Source of the DNA: Oncomelania hupensis
Lineage: Eukaryota > Mollusca > Gastropoda > Littorinimorpha > Pomatiopsidae
Assembly (NCBI GenBank): GCA_036898135.1
Contig: CM072513.1
Location: forward strand, 16,461,009-16,525,008
Direction of reading: 5' to 3'
DNA length: 64,000 bases
A program made the translations under genes and the position numbers. The notes under the pieces are model-generated. The model was not told the origin of the DNA, made no database searches, and worked only from the letters and a program-made list of their open reading frames with translations. Positions 1 through 10,700 of this stretch are shown here, piece by piece. Position 1 is the first letter of the stretch. Every line of letters starts with the position of its first letter.

Positions 1-2606
1 TTCTGCACCCGACGAGCCAAAGGGCGGACCGACCAATCGCGAGTGTCGAACGACATTCCCAGGTAGTTGAAAACCTGAGATGGAGACAACTCAGACTTGA
101 GAGGGTTCATAGAGAACCCCAAGCGCCGAGCCCAAAGGAGAACGAGCCTGGTGTGCACAAGACAGAGATCGTGAGAACTAGCCTTGACCAACCAGTCATC
201 AAGATAAGCAGAGAACCGCACCCCGAGTCCGCGGACTACGGCAGCGAGTTCTTTGACAATCCTTGTGAAAACCCAAGGACTGAGAGACAAACCAAAGGGA
301 AGGGCTTTGAAATGAAAAACCCGATCTCTCCAGACGAAACGCATCCAACGCCTGTGAAGAGGATGAATAGACACATGGAAATAGGCGTCAGAAAGATCGA
401 TAGAGGTAGCCCAATCCCCCGGGCGCAGAGACATACGCACCGCAGCGGGAGTTTCCATGCGGAAACGAATGCGGCGAAGAAACTTGTTCAACGAGGAAAG
501 ATCGAGCACCGGGCGCCAACCGCCGGATGCCTTCGGGACAACGAAGAGGCGGCCGTAAAACCCCGGGGAGTGAGGGCAAAGGACCTCCTCTATAGCGCCC
601 TTCTGGAGAAGGGCTATGACCTCCGCATCGAGAATCGCCTGAGCCTCAGGAGGAGACAGGGGGCGAAACAAAGGCGGGGAGCGACGAAGAGGGGGCCGAG
701 AGGAACCCCACTGAAGTTTGAACCCCGACCGAATCACCTCTAGAACCCAACTGCTAGCAGAGGGGAGGCCGAGCCAAGCATGAAACTGACGAGCCAAGCC
801 ACCTGCCCGGAGGGGTAGAACACCTAGGGGTGTACAGGCAGGGATAGGACTGGTGGAAAACGCGCCACTGCGTAAACGCCTACGGCCTACCTCAACCCTG
901 CCACGGGAAGAGGAAGTACCACACGGCCCACCCCGAGGAGAGAGACCACGGACCGAGCGACCTCGACACCTGTCAGGAAAGAAAGGCGGGGCCGAAGGGG
1001 TGTCCCGAGCCCAGAAGGCGAAACCAACCGACTGGGACCGGTCCGACTCCTCGCGAACAGCTGTGCGAACATAAGGACCAAACAGAGAGTCGGGTACCAA
1101 GGGTCCCACCCGAAGCGAGGAGGACAAGAGCGGAGGCAACGGAGACGCTGACTGAAGAAAAGCGTCACGACGCGCAAGAAGCAGGTTGACATAGGCAATA
1201 GCCTGCGATTCGCAACCCAGAACGATGGAGGTACAGAGGGCCTGCAACAAGGACCTCACCGAAATCAACGAACCCTCGTCACAGAAAACGTGCCCAGAAA
1301 GAAAAGCAGAAGACAGCGCAGCAGAAAGTGCGTCAGCGAGAGAAGTATACTCAAGGGACCTAACAATAGCCTCCTCTATCTGTGCCAGACCACCGACTGG
1401 AACAGGGATCGACGAAGGAGGCAAAGGCTTGAGGCCCCCCAAAAGAGCAAGATCATCCTGGGAAACCGGGAGCGATGACTTCGGAAGAAACGACCGAGAG
1501 AGGAACTTGCCGGGAACACCGGTCAATGAAGACAAACTCAAAAAAGAGCCCACAGCGGAAGCTCTAGGGAACCGAGGGACTTCCTCAAATGAAGAGGAAG
1601 GGGCCTTGCCCTCTTTAAGTCCTCTAGCCGCAGAAAAGGCCCAATCCACAAAACGTTTAACACTAGGAGACTCCCTGAATACAAGGCAAGCCTCATCAGA
1701 CTCGGCAGAAGCAAGAGTCCCGCCTAGGAAGGAATGGAGGTGTGGTAGGGGCACCGAAACCTCCTCCACCACCTGAGGACAAAAAGCCGCAGCGTGTTGA
1801 ACCGCCTCTCTAAAAAGAGCCTCAGGGTTAAGGGCTGGATAGAACGCCCCAGCACCCGAGAAATCAGGAACTAGGGTAGGAGGAACCAAGAGTGCCCCAC
1901 CCCCACCAGAAGGCGGCGCGCACAAAGGCAAAGCGGCGTTCGCATGTAATCCGGAGGAAGGTAACGAAAAAATCGAACCAACAGCACCGGAAACCAGTAC
2001 CCCCGACCCACCACCGAAACCGGAAGTGACAGAGGTCGAAGGGTGAACAGGGAAAGCTTGACCCAAACCGGAAACGGAAGGGGGCCACGGGCAAACCGTA
2101 CCCCCCGATCCGGAAACCGGAGCCCCCGCCCCACGACCGCAAGCGGAAGTGGAGTACAAAGGAGGATGAGAGGGAGAATCCAAACCGGAAAAGGAAGAGG
2201 GTGACGGGTGTACCGTACCCCCAGTACCGGAAACCAGAGCCCCCGCCCCACGACCGCAAGCGGAAGTGGAGTACAAAGGAGGATGAGGGGGAGAATCCAA
2301 ACCGGAAAAGGAAGAGGGTGACGGGTGTACCGTACCCCCCGTACCGGAAACCAGAGCCCCCGCCCCACGACCGCAAGCGGAAGTGGAGTGCAATGGGGGC
2401 TGGACTGGGGAGAGGAGGGACAAACCGGACGAACCGGAAGCCACACCCCTTGTCGCAGCTGGACGTAACACTGCGTACAGTGCTTTACGTGACCCAAGCT
2501 TGACATTAGCCCGAAGGCCCGACCCGGTCTGAATCCCGCAGGAAACAGAAGGGAAGGCTTCGGCAGGGAGCTTATCCGGCCGTGCCGGGGCGTCCCTGTC
2601 GGACAT
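1..2606 (-). CDS. DIRS-like retroelement gag/RT ORF, 3' part off the window
   Basis: A single frame stays open on the minus strand from an ATG at 2606 to the left edge (about 868 codons). The N-terminal third is Pro/Ser/Gly-rich and contains in-frame 117-bp repeats. A middle part around 1150-1400 (ALSSAFLSGHVF, NLLLARRDAFL) resembles the gag-like region of DIRS elements. The last 250 codons are a reverse transcriptase: RPVLDLSSLNKFL, motif A IDLSDAYFHV (about 385-415), motif B FGLSLSPWVFT (about 265-300) and catalytic YLDDWL (about 180-200). The YLDDWL box and its surroundings are typical of DIRS/Ngaro-type RTs. RNase H, methyltransferase and tyrosine recombinase would lie left of position 1 and cannot be checked. 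The frame appears uninterrupted, so the copy may be young. Choice of the ATG is an inference. It probably lies in a TMEM62 intron. Confidence 0.8.
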   Translation of the reverse strand, partial: MSDRDAPARPDKLPAEAFPSVSCGIQTGSGLRANVKLGSRKALYAVLRPAATRGVASGSSGLSLLSPVQPPLHSTSACGRGAGALVSGTGGTVHPSPSSFSGLDSPPHPPLYSTSACGRGAGALVSGTGGTVHPSPSSFSGLDSPSHPPLYSTSACGRGAGAPVSGSGGTVCPWPPSVSGLGQAFPVHPSTSVTSGFGGGSGVLVSGAVGSIFSLPSSGLHANAALPLCAPPSGGGGALLVPPTLVPDFSGAGAFYPALNPEALFREAVQHAAAFCPQVVEEVSVPLPHLHSFLGGTLASAESDEACLVFRESPSVKRFVDWAFSAARGLKEGKAPSSSFEEVPRFPRASAVGSFLSLSSLTGVPGKFLSRSFLPKSSLPVSQDDLALLGGLKPLPPSSIPVPVGGLAQIEEAIVRSLEYTSLADALSAALSSAFLSGHVFCDEGSLISVRSLLQALCTSIVLGCESQAIAYVNLLLARRDAFLQSASPLPPLLSSSLRVGPLVPDSLFGPYVRTAVREESDRSQSVGFAFWARDTPSAPPFFPDRCRGRSVRGLSPRGGPCGTSSSRGRVEVGRRRLRSGAFSTSPIPACTPLGVLPLRAGGLARQFHAWLGLPSASSWVLEVIRSGFKLQWGSSRPPLRRSPPLFRPLSPPEAQAILDAEVIALLQKGAIEEVLCPHSPGFYGRLFVVPKASGGWRPVLDLSSLNKFLRRIRFRMETPAAVRMSLRPGDWATSIDLSDAYFHVSIHPLHRRWMRFVWRDRVFHFKALPFGLSLSPWVFTRIVKELAAVVRGLGVRFSAYLDDWLVKASSHDLCLVHTRLVLLWARRLGFSMNPLKSELSPSQVFNYLGMSFDTRDWSVRPLARRVQ
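2096..2400 (-). repeat. 117-bp tandem repeat inside the DIRS-like ORF
   Basis: Units start at 2096, 2213 and 2330, the last one partial. The period of 117 bp is 39 codons, so copy number can change without breaking the frame. The units encode a Ser/Gly/Pro-rich low-complexity stretch. Confidence 0.85.
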
Positions 2607-2768
2607 TAATGTGGTCCTAAACTAGGGGGACCACTTATATAAGCCAGAAGTCCCGACCCGGTCTGAATCCCGTAGGAAACAGAAGGGAACGGCTTCAGCA
2701 AGTAGCTGGCCCGGCCGTGCCGGAGCGTCCCTGCTGGAAATATTATGTGGTCCTAAACTAGGGCGACC
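2517..2768 (-). repeat. Two imperfect ~134-bp tandem copies at the 5' end of the DIRS-like element
   Basis: Positions 2517-2650 and 2651-2768 align closely; both start with cccgacccggtctgaatccc and end with gaccacttatat. Only the copy nearer the ORF contains the ATG at 2606; the other copy differs there. Likely leader sequence of the retroelement. Confidence 0.75.
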
Positions 2769-3475
2769 ACTTATATGTTTCTGGTCGAAACCTTGACCAG
2801 AAACGGCCCCAAGGTCACTTCTGGCAAGACCAAGGAGCCACCCCTCACCTCACTACCACCACTCCCCACCTCTTTACCACCACTTCTACTGACCTGAAAG
2901 GCAGAAGACAACAAAGAAGGGGGCGTAGGAGTGGACAAACAGCAAAGCCAACGAAGCAAAGCGGTAGTGAAGACGGCAGAAGAGGGGACGAAGAAATCCC
3001 GGACGTAGCGGGAGCTGCGCTAACAGCAACAGAAGGGACCGTAAACCGACCTATCTAGCGTGAACGGTCGACGAAGCAGAGACACGCAGCGACGGGGTGG
3101 AACACGACGAACCGCTGCGGTAATAGGATAACAGGATAATAAACCAGACAAAAAGGAGAAAACCTACAACTCCGCCGGCAGCAACAACGAACTACCGGGC
3201 GAACGCAGTAAGCCAGCAAAAAGAGAGCTACAGTAGGCACAACCACTCTAACCAAGTGCCAAATAAGAATTGAGGTGTGCTGTCCTTTGCCGTGAGCGCT
3301 TAAACGCGTATTGTGGCACGTGGGGCGCGTGACGGTTTGGTGCAGGGGAAGCAACTCTATGTTTGATTTGATTTTGCCAGCTTCCGCTAAAAGGGCACTA
3401 TCACCTAGCAACGCCAAAACATTGCACTTGTTGAGTCATGGTACAGTATGTGTAATTAATTCTACAGTTACACAT
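2769..3475. other. Upstream flank of the DIRS-like element, no gene seen
   Basis: No coding similarity is recognisable on either strand. GC content is high up to about 3250, then falls. It is probably leader of the DIRS-like element passing into host sequence; the true terminus was not identified. Confidence 0.4.
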
Positions 3476-4440
3476 TAGACTGGAATGCCAAGGTTTGCCA
3501 CATGCTCACCACAACTGGGGAGACACATGTGGACCCCACTGCAACAATGAGACAAATGACAGGGGTCTGAGACTCTTGGAGTTTGCCAGATACAACAATC
3601 TGACACTGGCAAACATGCTTGGTCTCCACAAAAAATCCAGGCGATGCACATGGCACTGTCTCAGCGGGGAGCATCACAACCAGATTGACTACATCATAGT
3701 CAAGAAAAGGTTCACATCATGCATCAACATTGGCAGGACACGCACTATTCCAGGAGCAGACATCAGAAGTGATCACAATCTCGTGATGATGTCCTACCGG
3801 CTCCACTTGAAGAGAGTAAACACAGCAAAGTGCACCAGACTGAACATACTGCAAGACCCAGAGGTGGCAGAAATATTCCAAGCCACAACTGGAGGAAAAT
3901 TTGCACCACTGCTCATTTTGGGGGCTGATGTAGTACATGTCCACCCCGTAACCACCGCCTTCAACTCAGCTGTGACAGATGCCGCCACTGAGATCCTTGG
4001 CAAACACTGCCCAAAGAAGAAACCGTGGATCACACCTGAACTTTTGGACCTGTGTGACAAACGAAGAGAGAGGAAAAAGTAAAAGAACACCTCACAGGGA
4101 GCTGATGCCTACTGAAAAGTCAACAATGACATCCAAAAAGGCATGCGCACAGCAAAGGAGAACTGGATAAAACCTCAATGCCAGGAAATAAAGAACAGTC
4201 TGAACAAGAACAACAGCAAGAAGGCCTACTAGACTGTAAAGCAGCTATAAGTGTTAAACAGAGCAAGGTCTCCATGATGCAAAGCAAGTCTGGCATATGC
4301 CTTACAGAAAAACAAGAAGTCTTGGATAGATGGACAAAGTACTGCTCTGACCTTTACAACCACACACCAAACGGAGACCCTTAAGTTCTAGCACGTCCTC
4401 AGAACAAAGAAGAAGAAATTCTCCCAATTCTTTCTGGCAT
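3476..4440 (+). pseudogene. LINE endonuclease fragment (RTE-like), degenerate
   Basis: The plus strand encodes the C-terminal half of an apurinic-type LINE endonuclease: DWNAKV at 3479, NDRGLRLLEFARYN, CTWH, QIDYIIV and SDHNLV in order, followed by the linker to RT. A frame change near 3495 and stops at about 4081, 4113 and 4208 show it is dead. It is truncated at both ends. The layout fits the RTE-like elements often named craniofacial development protein 2-like in automatic annotations. It may belong to the same family as the GGATA-tailed LINE ends elsewhere in the window, but the overlap needed to show that is missing. Confidence 0.75.
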
Positions 4441-4753
4441 AATACAACGTTTGCTGTACTTTATTTGATAGTACATGAGTGCATTTAGAGCCGGAAGTCA
4501 ATATCATCTCAAGGTCAGGAGCATAGAAAGATAAATGTCGGTATTACTTTGCTTTTTTGCCACCATTTCATTTTGTTTCAAGTTTCATAAGGAGCATACG
4601 GGTCAAATGGACCCTTTTAGTTTTTGTATTTCTTCTCTTCCCCTGCTTTTTTGAATTTTCACAAAATGTGAAGTGAAGTGGGTTATTTGCTACTACATGG
4701 AAACAAAAGCAAAATCTACCAAGCTTTGAAACAAATAAACCTAAACTACTTAC

Positions 4754-7700
4754 AACAGTGTAAATGTTCATCATTAGAACAAAGCGAGGCCAGAATGCAA
4801 AGTCTGGGGTACTTCCATCCACAGAGAATGGCTGCTCCACTGTTTTCACAAATCCATGCTTGTCCTGTTAAAAACAAACAAACAAACAAAAATGATAATG
4901 AATAGAGATGTCTCGTAAGAATTAGCTTCACTGTAGAACATTTCCACATGTATGCAAGATTCTCCACTTGCATAAACTTACCCTCAAGCACGTGGGCATG
5001 ACTCAACCTGGCAAACATGATTTTTAACCTCACACACACAAACTAACGTAACTTACCCTGACATCAACTCTGATAATGTGAAGTCCACCAGCATAAGAGC
5101 CTGGCTGCCATGGCAAAGTATACAGAGGTCCTTTGCTCTGAGAGGCCTGACCAACGTAACTGGTATCAATGTACACCATCACTTCAGCTACCTCTTCACG
5201 ACTGAACACCAACATTCTGGACAGAGCATTACAATAATATAAAGACAAGAAAATACTTATACCAATGTAAGCAACAAAATATTATTGCAATGGCGAAGTT
5301 TAGAGAGCCTGTGCTCTGTGTCGTTTGACCAACACATGAGGTGTCAATAGAGAACATCTTCTAACGGAACCCCCAAATTCTACAAGAAGAATTGAAGGGC
5401 AGAAGGTAAAATGGAGGGCGACTGCTGGAGCCTTGAAGTAAAATGATACAATCTTGAGGTGGTAAAAATATCCAACAGAGTAAAAAGGGGCAGCGCCTCA
5501 AGTCTTAAGACTCTTCAAAGGCCAACTGACATATTCATAAATGTTTAAGATTTGTGTGGACTAGGTAGATGTTGATAAGTTCAATAAATTGCAAAGTTTT
5601 GTAATTACAGTCATAATAATGTTCACCTAGTAACACCAGTATTTGGGGATTTCAAGGTTTCATTGTGTTACATTCAACAAAGATATGGAGAAGGATTCGC
5701 GCACGTCACAAATACAAGTACAATCCTAAAATTCATCATCCTAATTATCATTACACTATTGCACCTCCTCCTCATCATCATTTATCATCACCATCATCCT
5801 CATCATTATCACTATCATCATTCATCATCATCACTATCATCATCATCACTATCACCATTCATAATCACTATCATCATCACCACTATCATCATTTTTCATC
5901 ATAATCGGCATTATCATCATTACTATCATCATTCATCATCATCATCATCCAGCATAATCATCAATCATCATCATTATCATTATCATCGCTCTCACCTGAT
6001 GTGACTGGAATGCCTGATGGATTCCACAGGTTCATGGGTGGCCGTCAAAAACTGGGCGTCTTTGGGGTTTGTGATCAGAACAACAGGCCATTGTCCCAAC
6101 CTAGAATCCACGAATGATAGCAAGTCATGGTCCACAGCTAACACTCGAAATCTGAAAGCAAAGGAGTATACTATAGACTACAGCTTGTTTGAAATCTTCA
6201 GGTGACAAAATACAAACTGAAGTGAAATGTTCTTATATAGTGCACTTACCTGTTCAAACAACTGCTCAAAGTGCAGGCCTTCAACAGGATCTAACTCAAG
6301 CCATCCAATGCTTGAGAAAAATGTTTATCACAAAATCATTCAGAAGCCAGAGTCAAAATAAAATAAAGTATATCACTGTCACCAATCACTATCACTAAAA
6401 CAATGTTCGAAAGCAAGAGGGGGCAAAGAAGAAGAAGAAGAAGACCCAACAACAACAATGAGAGGAAGAAGAAGAAGAGTAAAAGTAATAAGAAGATAAG
6501 CAAAGTCATGCAAGTCTAGCAGTTTTAGGATCTATGTAAAGGCCAGTGGCCTATATCATTGACGTTTTCAAGTTCAAGTTCAAAGAAGAAGAAGAAGAAG
6601 AAGACATAATTTACAACAATAAAAGGAAGAGGAAGAAGAGTAAAAGTAATAAGAAGATAAGCAAAGAAGAAAAAGAAGAAGAAGAAGAAAAAGAAGAAGA
6701 AAGAAGAAAAAGAAGAAGAAAAAGAAGAAGAAGAAGAAGAAGAAGAAGAAGAAGAAGAAGAAGAAGAAGAAGAAGAAGAAGAAGAAGAAGAAGAAGAAGA
6801 AGAAGACATAATTTACAACAATAGAAAGAAAAAGAAGAAGATGACGGCGAAGAAGATAAAGAAAAGGAAGAAGAAGAAGGAGAAAGCAGCTTGAACAACA
6901 CAAATCTTACATGCGGTTAATTTTCCAGTCCCCTAATTCCAGCTCCAAAGTGCCAGTTTTCTGTCGACTAAACATTTTAGGCATCAGGTTGCCGAGAGTA
7001 TGTAGGTGTCCACATAGGTACGCCACACCGTTCCTGGTTCAAATGGATATGAAAAATGTATTCAAACTGATAACAGAGACCGGTGATAATATCACAAATT
7101 CACAGTAACTATAATACTGCTTGGAAATACTACTGTCACTTACACCTCAATCATAATTAGCTGATAGCTTCAAAAACGGGGTATAGTTAAGCTATATACA
7201 CACACACTTTTCACAAGTCCACACACACACACGCCATGCGCATATTCATTCCAGTACGTGCACACTTTTCACAAGTTAACACACACACGTCATGCACACA
7301 TTCATACTCATACACTTTTCACAAGTCAACACACTCATGCAATGCACCCATTTATACCAGTATGTGCACACTTTTCACAAGTCAACACACAAAACGCCAT
7401 CATGCGCACATTCATTCCAGTGATTCATACACAAACATTCACATCAAACTATGACGTCACTTTGTAAGCATTGTGCAATCAGCTTTGTGATTGGTTGATA
7501 GTGCAGAAGGTAAACCAATGAACATCGAGTGCAGAAGGTAAACCAATGAACATCGAGTGCAGAAGGTAAACCAATGAACATCGAGCTAAGTTAGTCAGTT
7601 AATTATTCATTGCTTACAGGGTCCAGCTAAATAAGGACCATAAAATAAGAACCACAACTTGATTGAAAGAGGGCTCACCCTTGATCCGTATAAAAGATCT

Positions 7701-10700
7701 TCTAAAATAACCCTTAGTGGTAACCCTGGAGGCACTCCACCAATCGGTCACTTCACAATAAAGGCATCCCATGCAGGGGACGCTGAGGCTGTACTCTAAT
7801 TTATCGAACTCCCATTTACAAAAACAAAATAGAATATAAACATCATTATAAAATATCAACAAAACACAACATTTAAAATGCCTACATTGGTAACTAATAA
7901 TATCATAGGAAGCCCTAGTGACCATTTGGCAGATGGAGTACGCTGGTTAAACAATCATCTGCGGTGCCCCAAAGACTTTCGAGTTACTGGATAGGATAGG
8001 ATAAGATAGGAACATCATGTTCAATATCGTCTCACGCCGTAGATTTTTTAGGCCTGTTTTCAGGACCAATTATAACATTTAAGACATAGTTCTCACGCCT
8101 TATCGACGATACTAAGACGTGATTTTGAGGGTCTAAGTCGTGATTACGCCCAATCTCGGCGTAATGGGGAGCCCTGGATTGACGGCACCCAATACTGAAG
8201 GGAGGGAGAAAACTTGAACATTCAAAACCATCTCATGGATACTGACCTCATCACATGCCTAATGCCAGGAGAATCACTGACAATGAGGGAAGTGGGATAG
8301 TGGCCAAACCAGATGGTGAGGTTGCTATCTTGGCTCTCCATGTCCAGATCTATCAACTGCTTTATGCGATCCTACACAAAGAATAACTAAACCATAAAAT
8401 CAAGCAAAAGTCAGATAATATCACTGTTAACAATTAACCATATGAAAATGCTATTGTCAATTTATGATTTGCTGAAGGGATAATTAAACCATAAAATCCA
8501 TACAAAAATCAGGTAAAATCACTGTAATAATTATTATTATTAATAATAACTGGACATTTTAAAGTGCCTAACCTATGGCTTTAGGCTCTTTACAAAGAAC
8601 ATACAGAATAGAACAATTAAATACACATAAGACAATTAACCATACGGACATAAATCACCACTTGTACTATTCACACAATATTCATATATACTATACACAC
8701 TATTTATACACATACTCAACAAATACTTTCAACCATCCTAACAACTGTGAGTGCTTGTAAAAATGGAATTAAAAAGGCATTAGGTAGAATTGCTATAGTA
8801 TTGTGTAAAAAAGAAAGTTTTCAACTGTTGTTTGAAAGAGCTGAGAGAGATGCAGTGTCTGACTGAGAAAGGAAGAAAGTTCCAGAGTGGTGGGGCAGCA
8901 CAACAGAAGGTTCTTGCTCCACGCTACTTCCTGTTAAAACGCAACTATTAATAGCCTGGTGTCAACGGATGATCTGAGTGTGCATGATGGAGTGTATATG
9001 TGCAGGAGTTCAGAAAGGTAGTGGGATCACTTCCTGAGAAAACCTTGAAACACAGACAAGCAACTTTGTACTTTATACGCTATTCTACCGGCAGCCAGTG
9101 GAGTGTGTATAGCAGGGAAGTGACATGCTGTGTTTTCTTTGACCTAACGATGATGCGGGCTGCAGCATTTTGAACGGTTTAGAGAGGTTGGATAACCAAT
9201 GAAGGACATCCAATCAGCAGTGCATTACAATAATCTAGGCGAGACAATATGCTGAACGTGACAAGAGCTTTTGTAGCTTCTTCAGGAAAAAAGTGGCGGA
9301 TAGAGGATGTGTCTAATTTCAAGATAGGCTGCCTGACATGTTTTTGTAACATGATGTCTTATCGAAAGGTCAGAGTCAAGGTAGAACCCAAGATCTCTGG
9401 CCTTCCCTGAGAATGTAACAGATGCTGAGCCCAACTGAATTGCATATGGAAGATTGGAAGAGAAGAAGAAGTGAAAGAGGCAAACAGAACTGCTTCAGTT
9501 TTTTCTTCATTACGTTTAAGTTTGTGTTCATGTATCCAGTCCTTTACATCATTGACGTTTAAGTTTGTGTTCATGTATCCAGTCCTTTACATCATTGACC
9601 TTTTCAGGAGGAGATGCTTGATGGAGCTGTGTATTGTCTGCAAACAATGTGTGACTGACTGCATGGTGGTTGATGACAAGATGAACAGTACCGAACCTAG
9701 GACTGAGCCCTGTGGTACTCCATAGAGCAGCTGCAGAGGTGCTGTGCTAGAATGATGGTCTGCTACAAGAACAAACTGACTTCTGTCTGACAGATCTGGC
9801 AGATAAGAACGGAACCAGGACTGAGCTGTGCAATTGATGCAGAAAGATTGTTCCAGACAAGAGAGTAGAAGGTTGTGGTATCAAAAGTTACGGCCCTTGT
9901 TACGGAGTTACGGAGTTACGGCCCTTGAAAATGGCGGTCACGTTTGAAAGAGCTCTTCCATTGGAATGTTAAGTTCAACAAATATTTCAAGAAAGAAACA
10001 GTGACAGCATCTCCTGAATTGCCTAAAGTGGTCCTGAGCAATTCTGCTGCATCTACATTGGTGTGGTAGGGGTAGGAAGTGTGTTTAACCCCAAAAACAG
10101 TCAGCTGTGAGCGATCAGTGTGGTGATTTAGGCCTACAAAATGGCGGACTCTAGTTGCAGAAAAGGTTCAATGAGTGAAAAAACGAACTCAGTATCTAGT
10201 CAAGGTACTTCTAACAAGTGTGCAACCTGTGATAAATCAATGAACAGAAGAACAGATTGTCTGCAGTGTGAATATTGTGGGAAAATATTTCACAGAGAAT
10301 GCCAAAATGTGTCTAGTGAGTACTACAACATGATCAAACAGTTTGGCTCAGCAAGTGGTGGTAGTTGTCACTGGTTCTGTGATGTGTGCAATCCTAAAGC
10401 TATGGATGTTTTGAAGCTTGTGCAACAAGTCAGAGACAAAAATGTTGAGCTAGAAAATCGACTGGAGTCTGTGGAAAGCAAAGTGGACAACTTGGATAGT
10501 GGCTTTGAAGAGAGAGTTGCAACTTCTGTCAGGTCAGTGGTTAGGGAGGAAGTGTATGAAGCTAAGCTCAGAGAGGAAAGAAGGATGAATATTATCATCA
10601 AGAATCTGCCTGAGACAAAACCTGACAAGGAGGCTTTTGCTGGTGTGGTGTCTGCACTGGGGCTGGGTCAGGAAGCGGCAGAGGGAATTGGCTTTGAAAG

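Noticed and set aside
153..1776. Long plus-strand frames opposite the DIRS-like ORF
   Set aside because: They are Arg/Glu/Pro-rich shadows of the minus-strand reverse transcriptase ORF, with no recognisable domain.
6245..6320. Extra TMEM62 exon between exons 7 and 8 (minus strand, bounded by a GT-like donor)
   Set aside because: The exon 7 to exon 8 join is already in phase and matches the family without it; the peptide does not resemble TMEM62.
6525..6903. Poly-Ser, poly-Phe/Leu and poly-Arg frames
   Set aside because: They are translations of the (AAG)n microsatellite in different frames.
7197..7585. CRISPR-like array of regularly spaced repeats
   Set aside because: The repeats are adjacent minisatellite units without unique spacers, in an intron of an animal gene.
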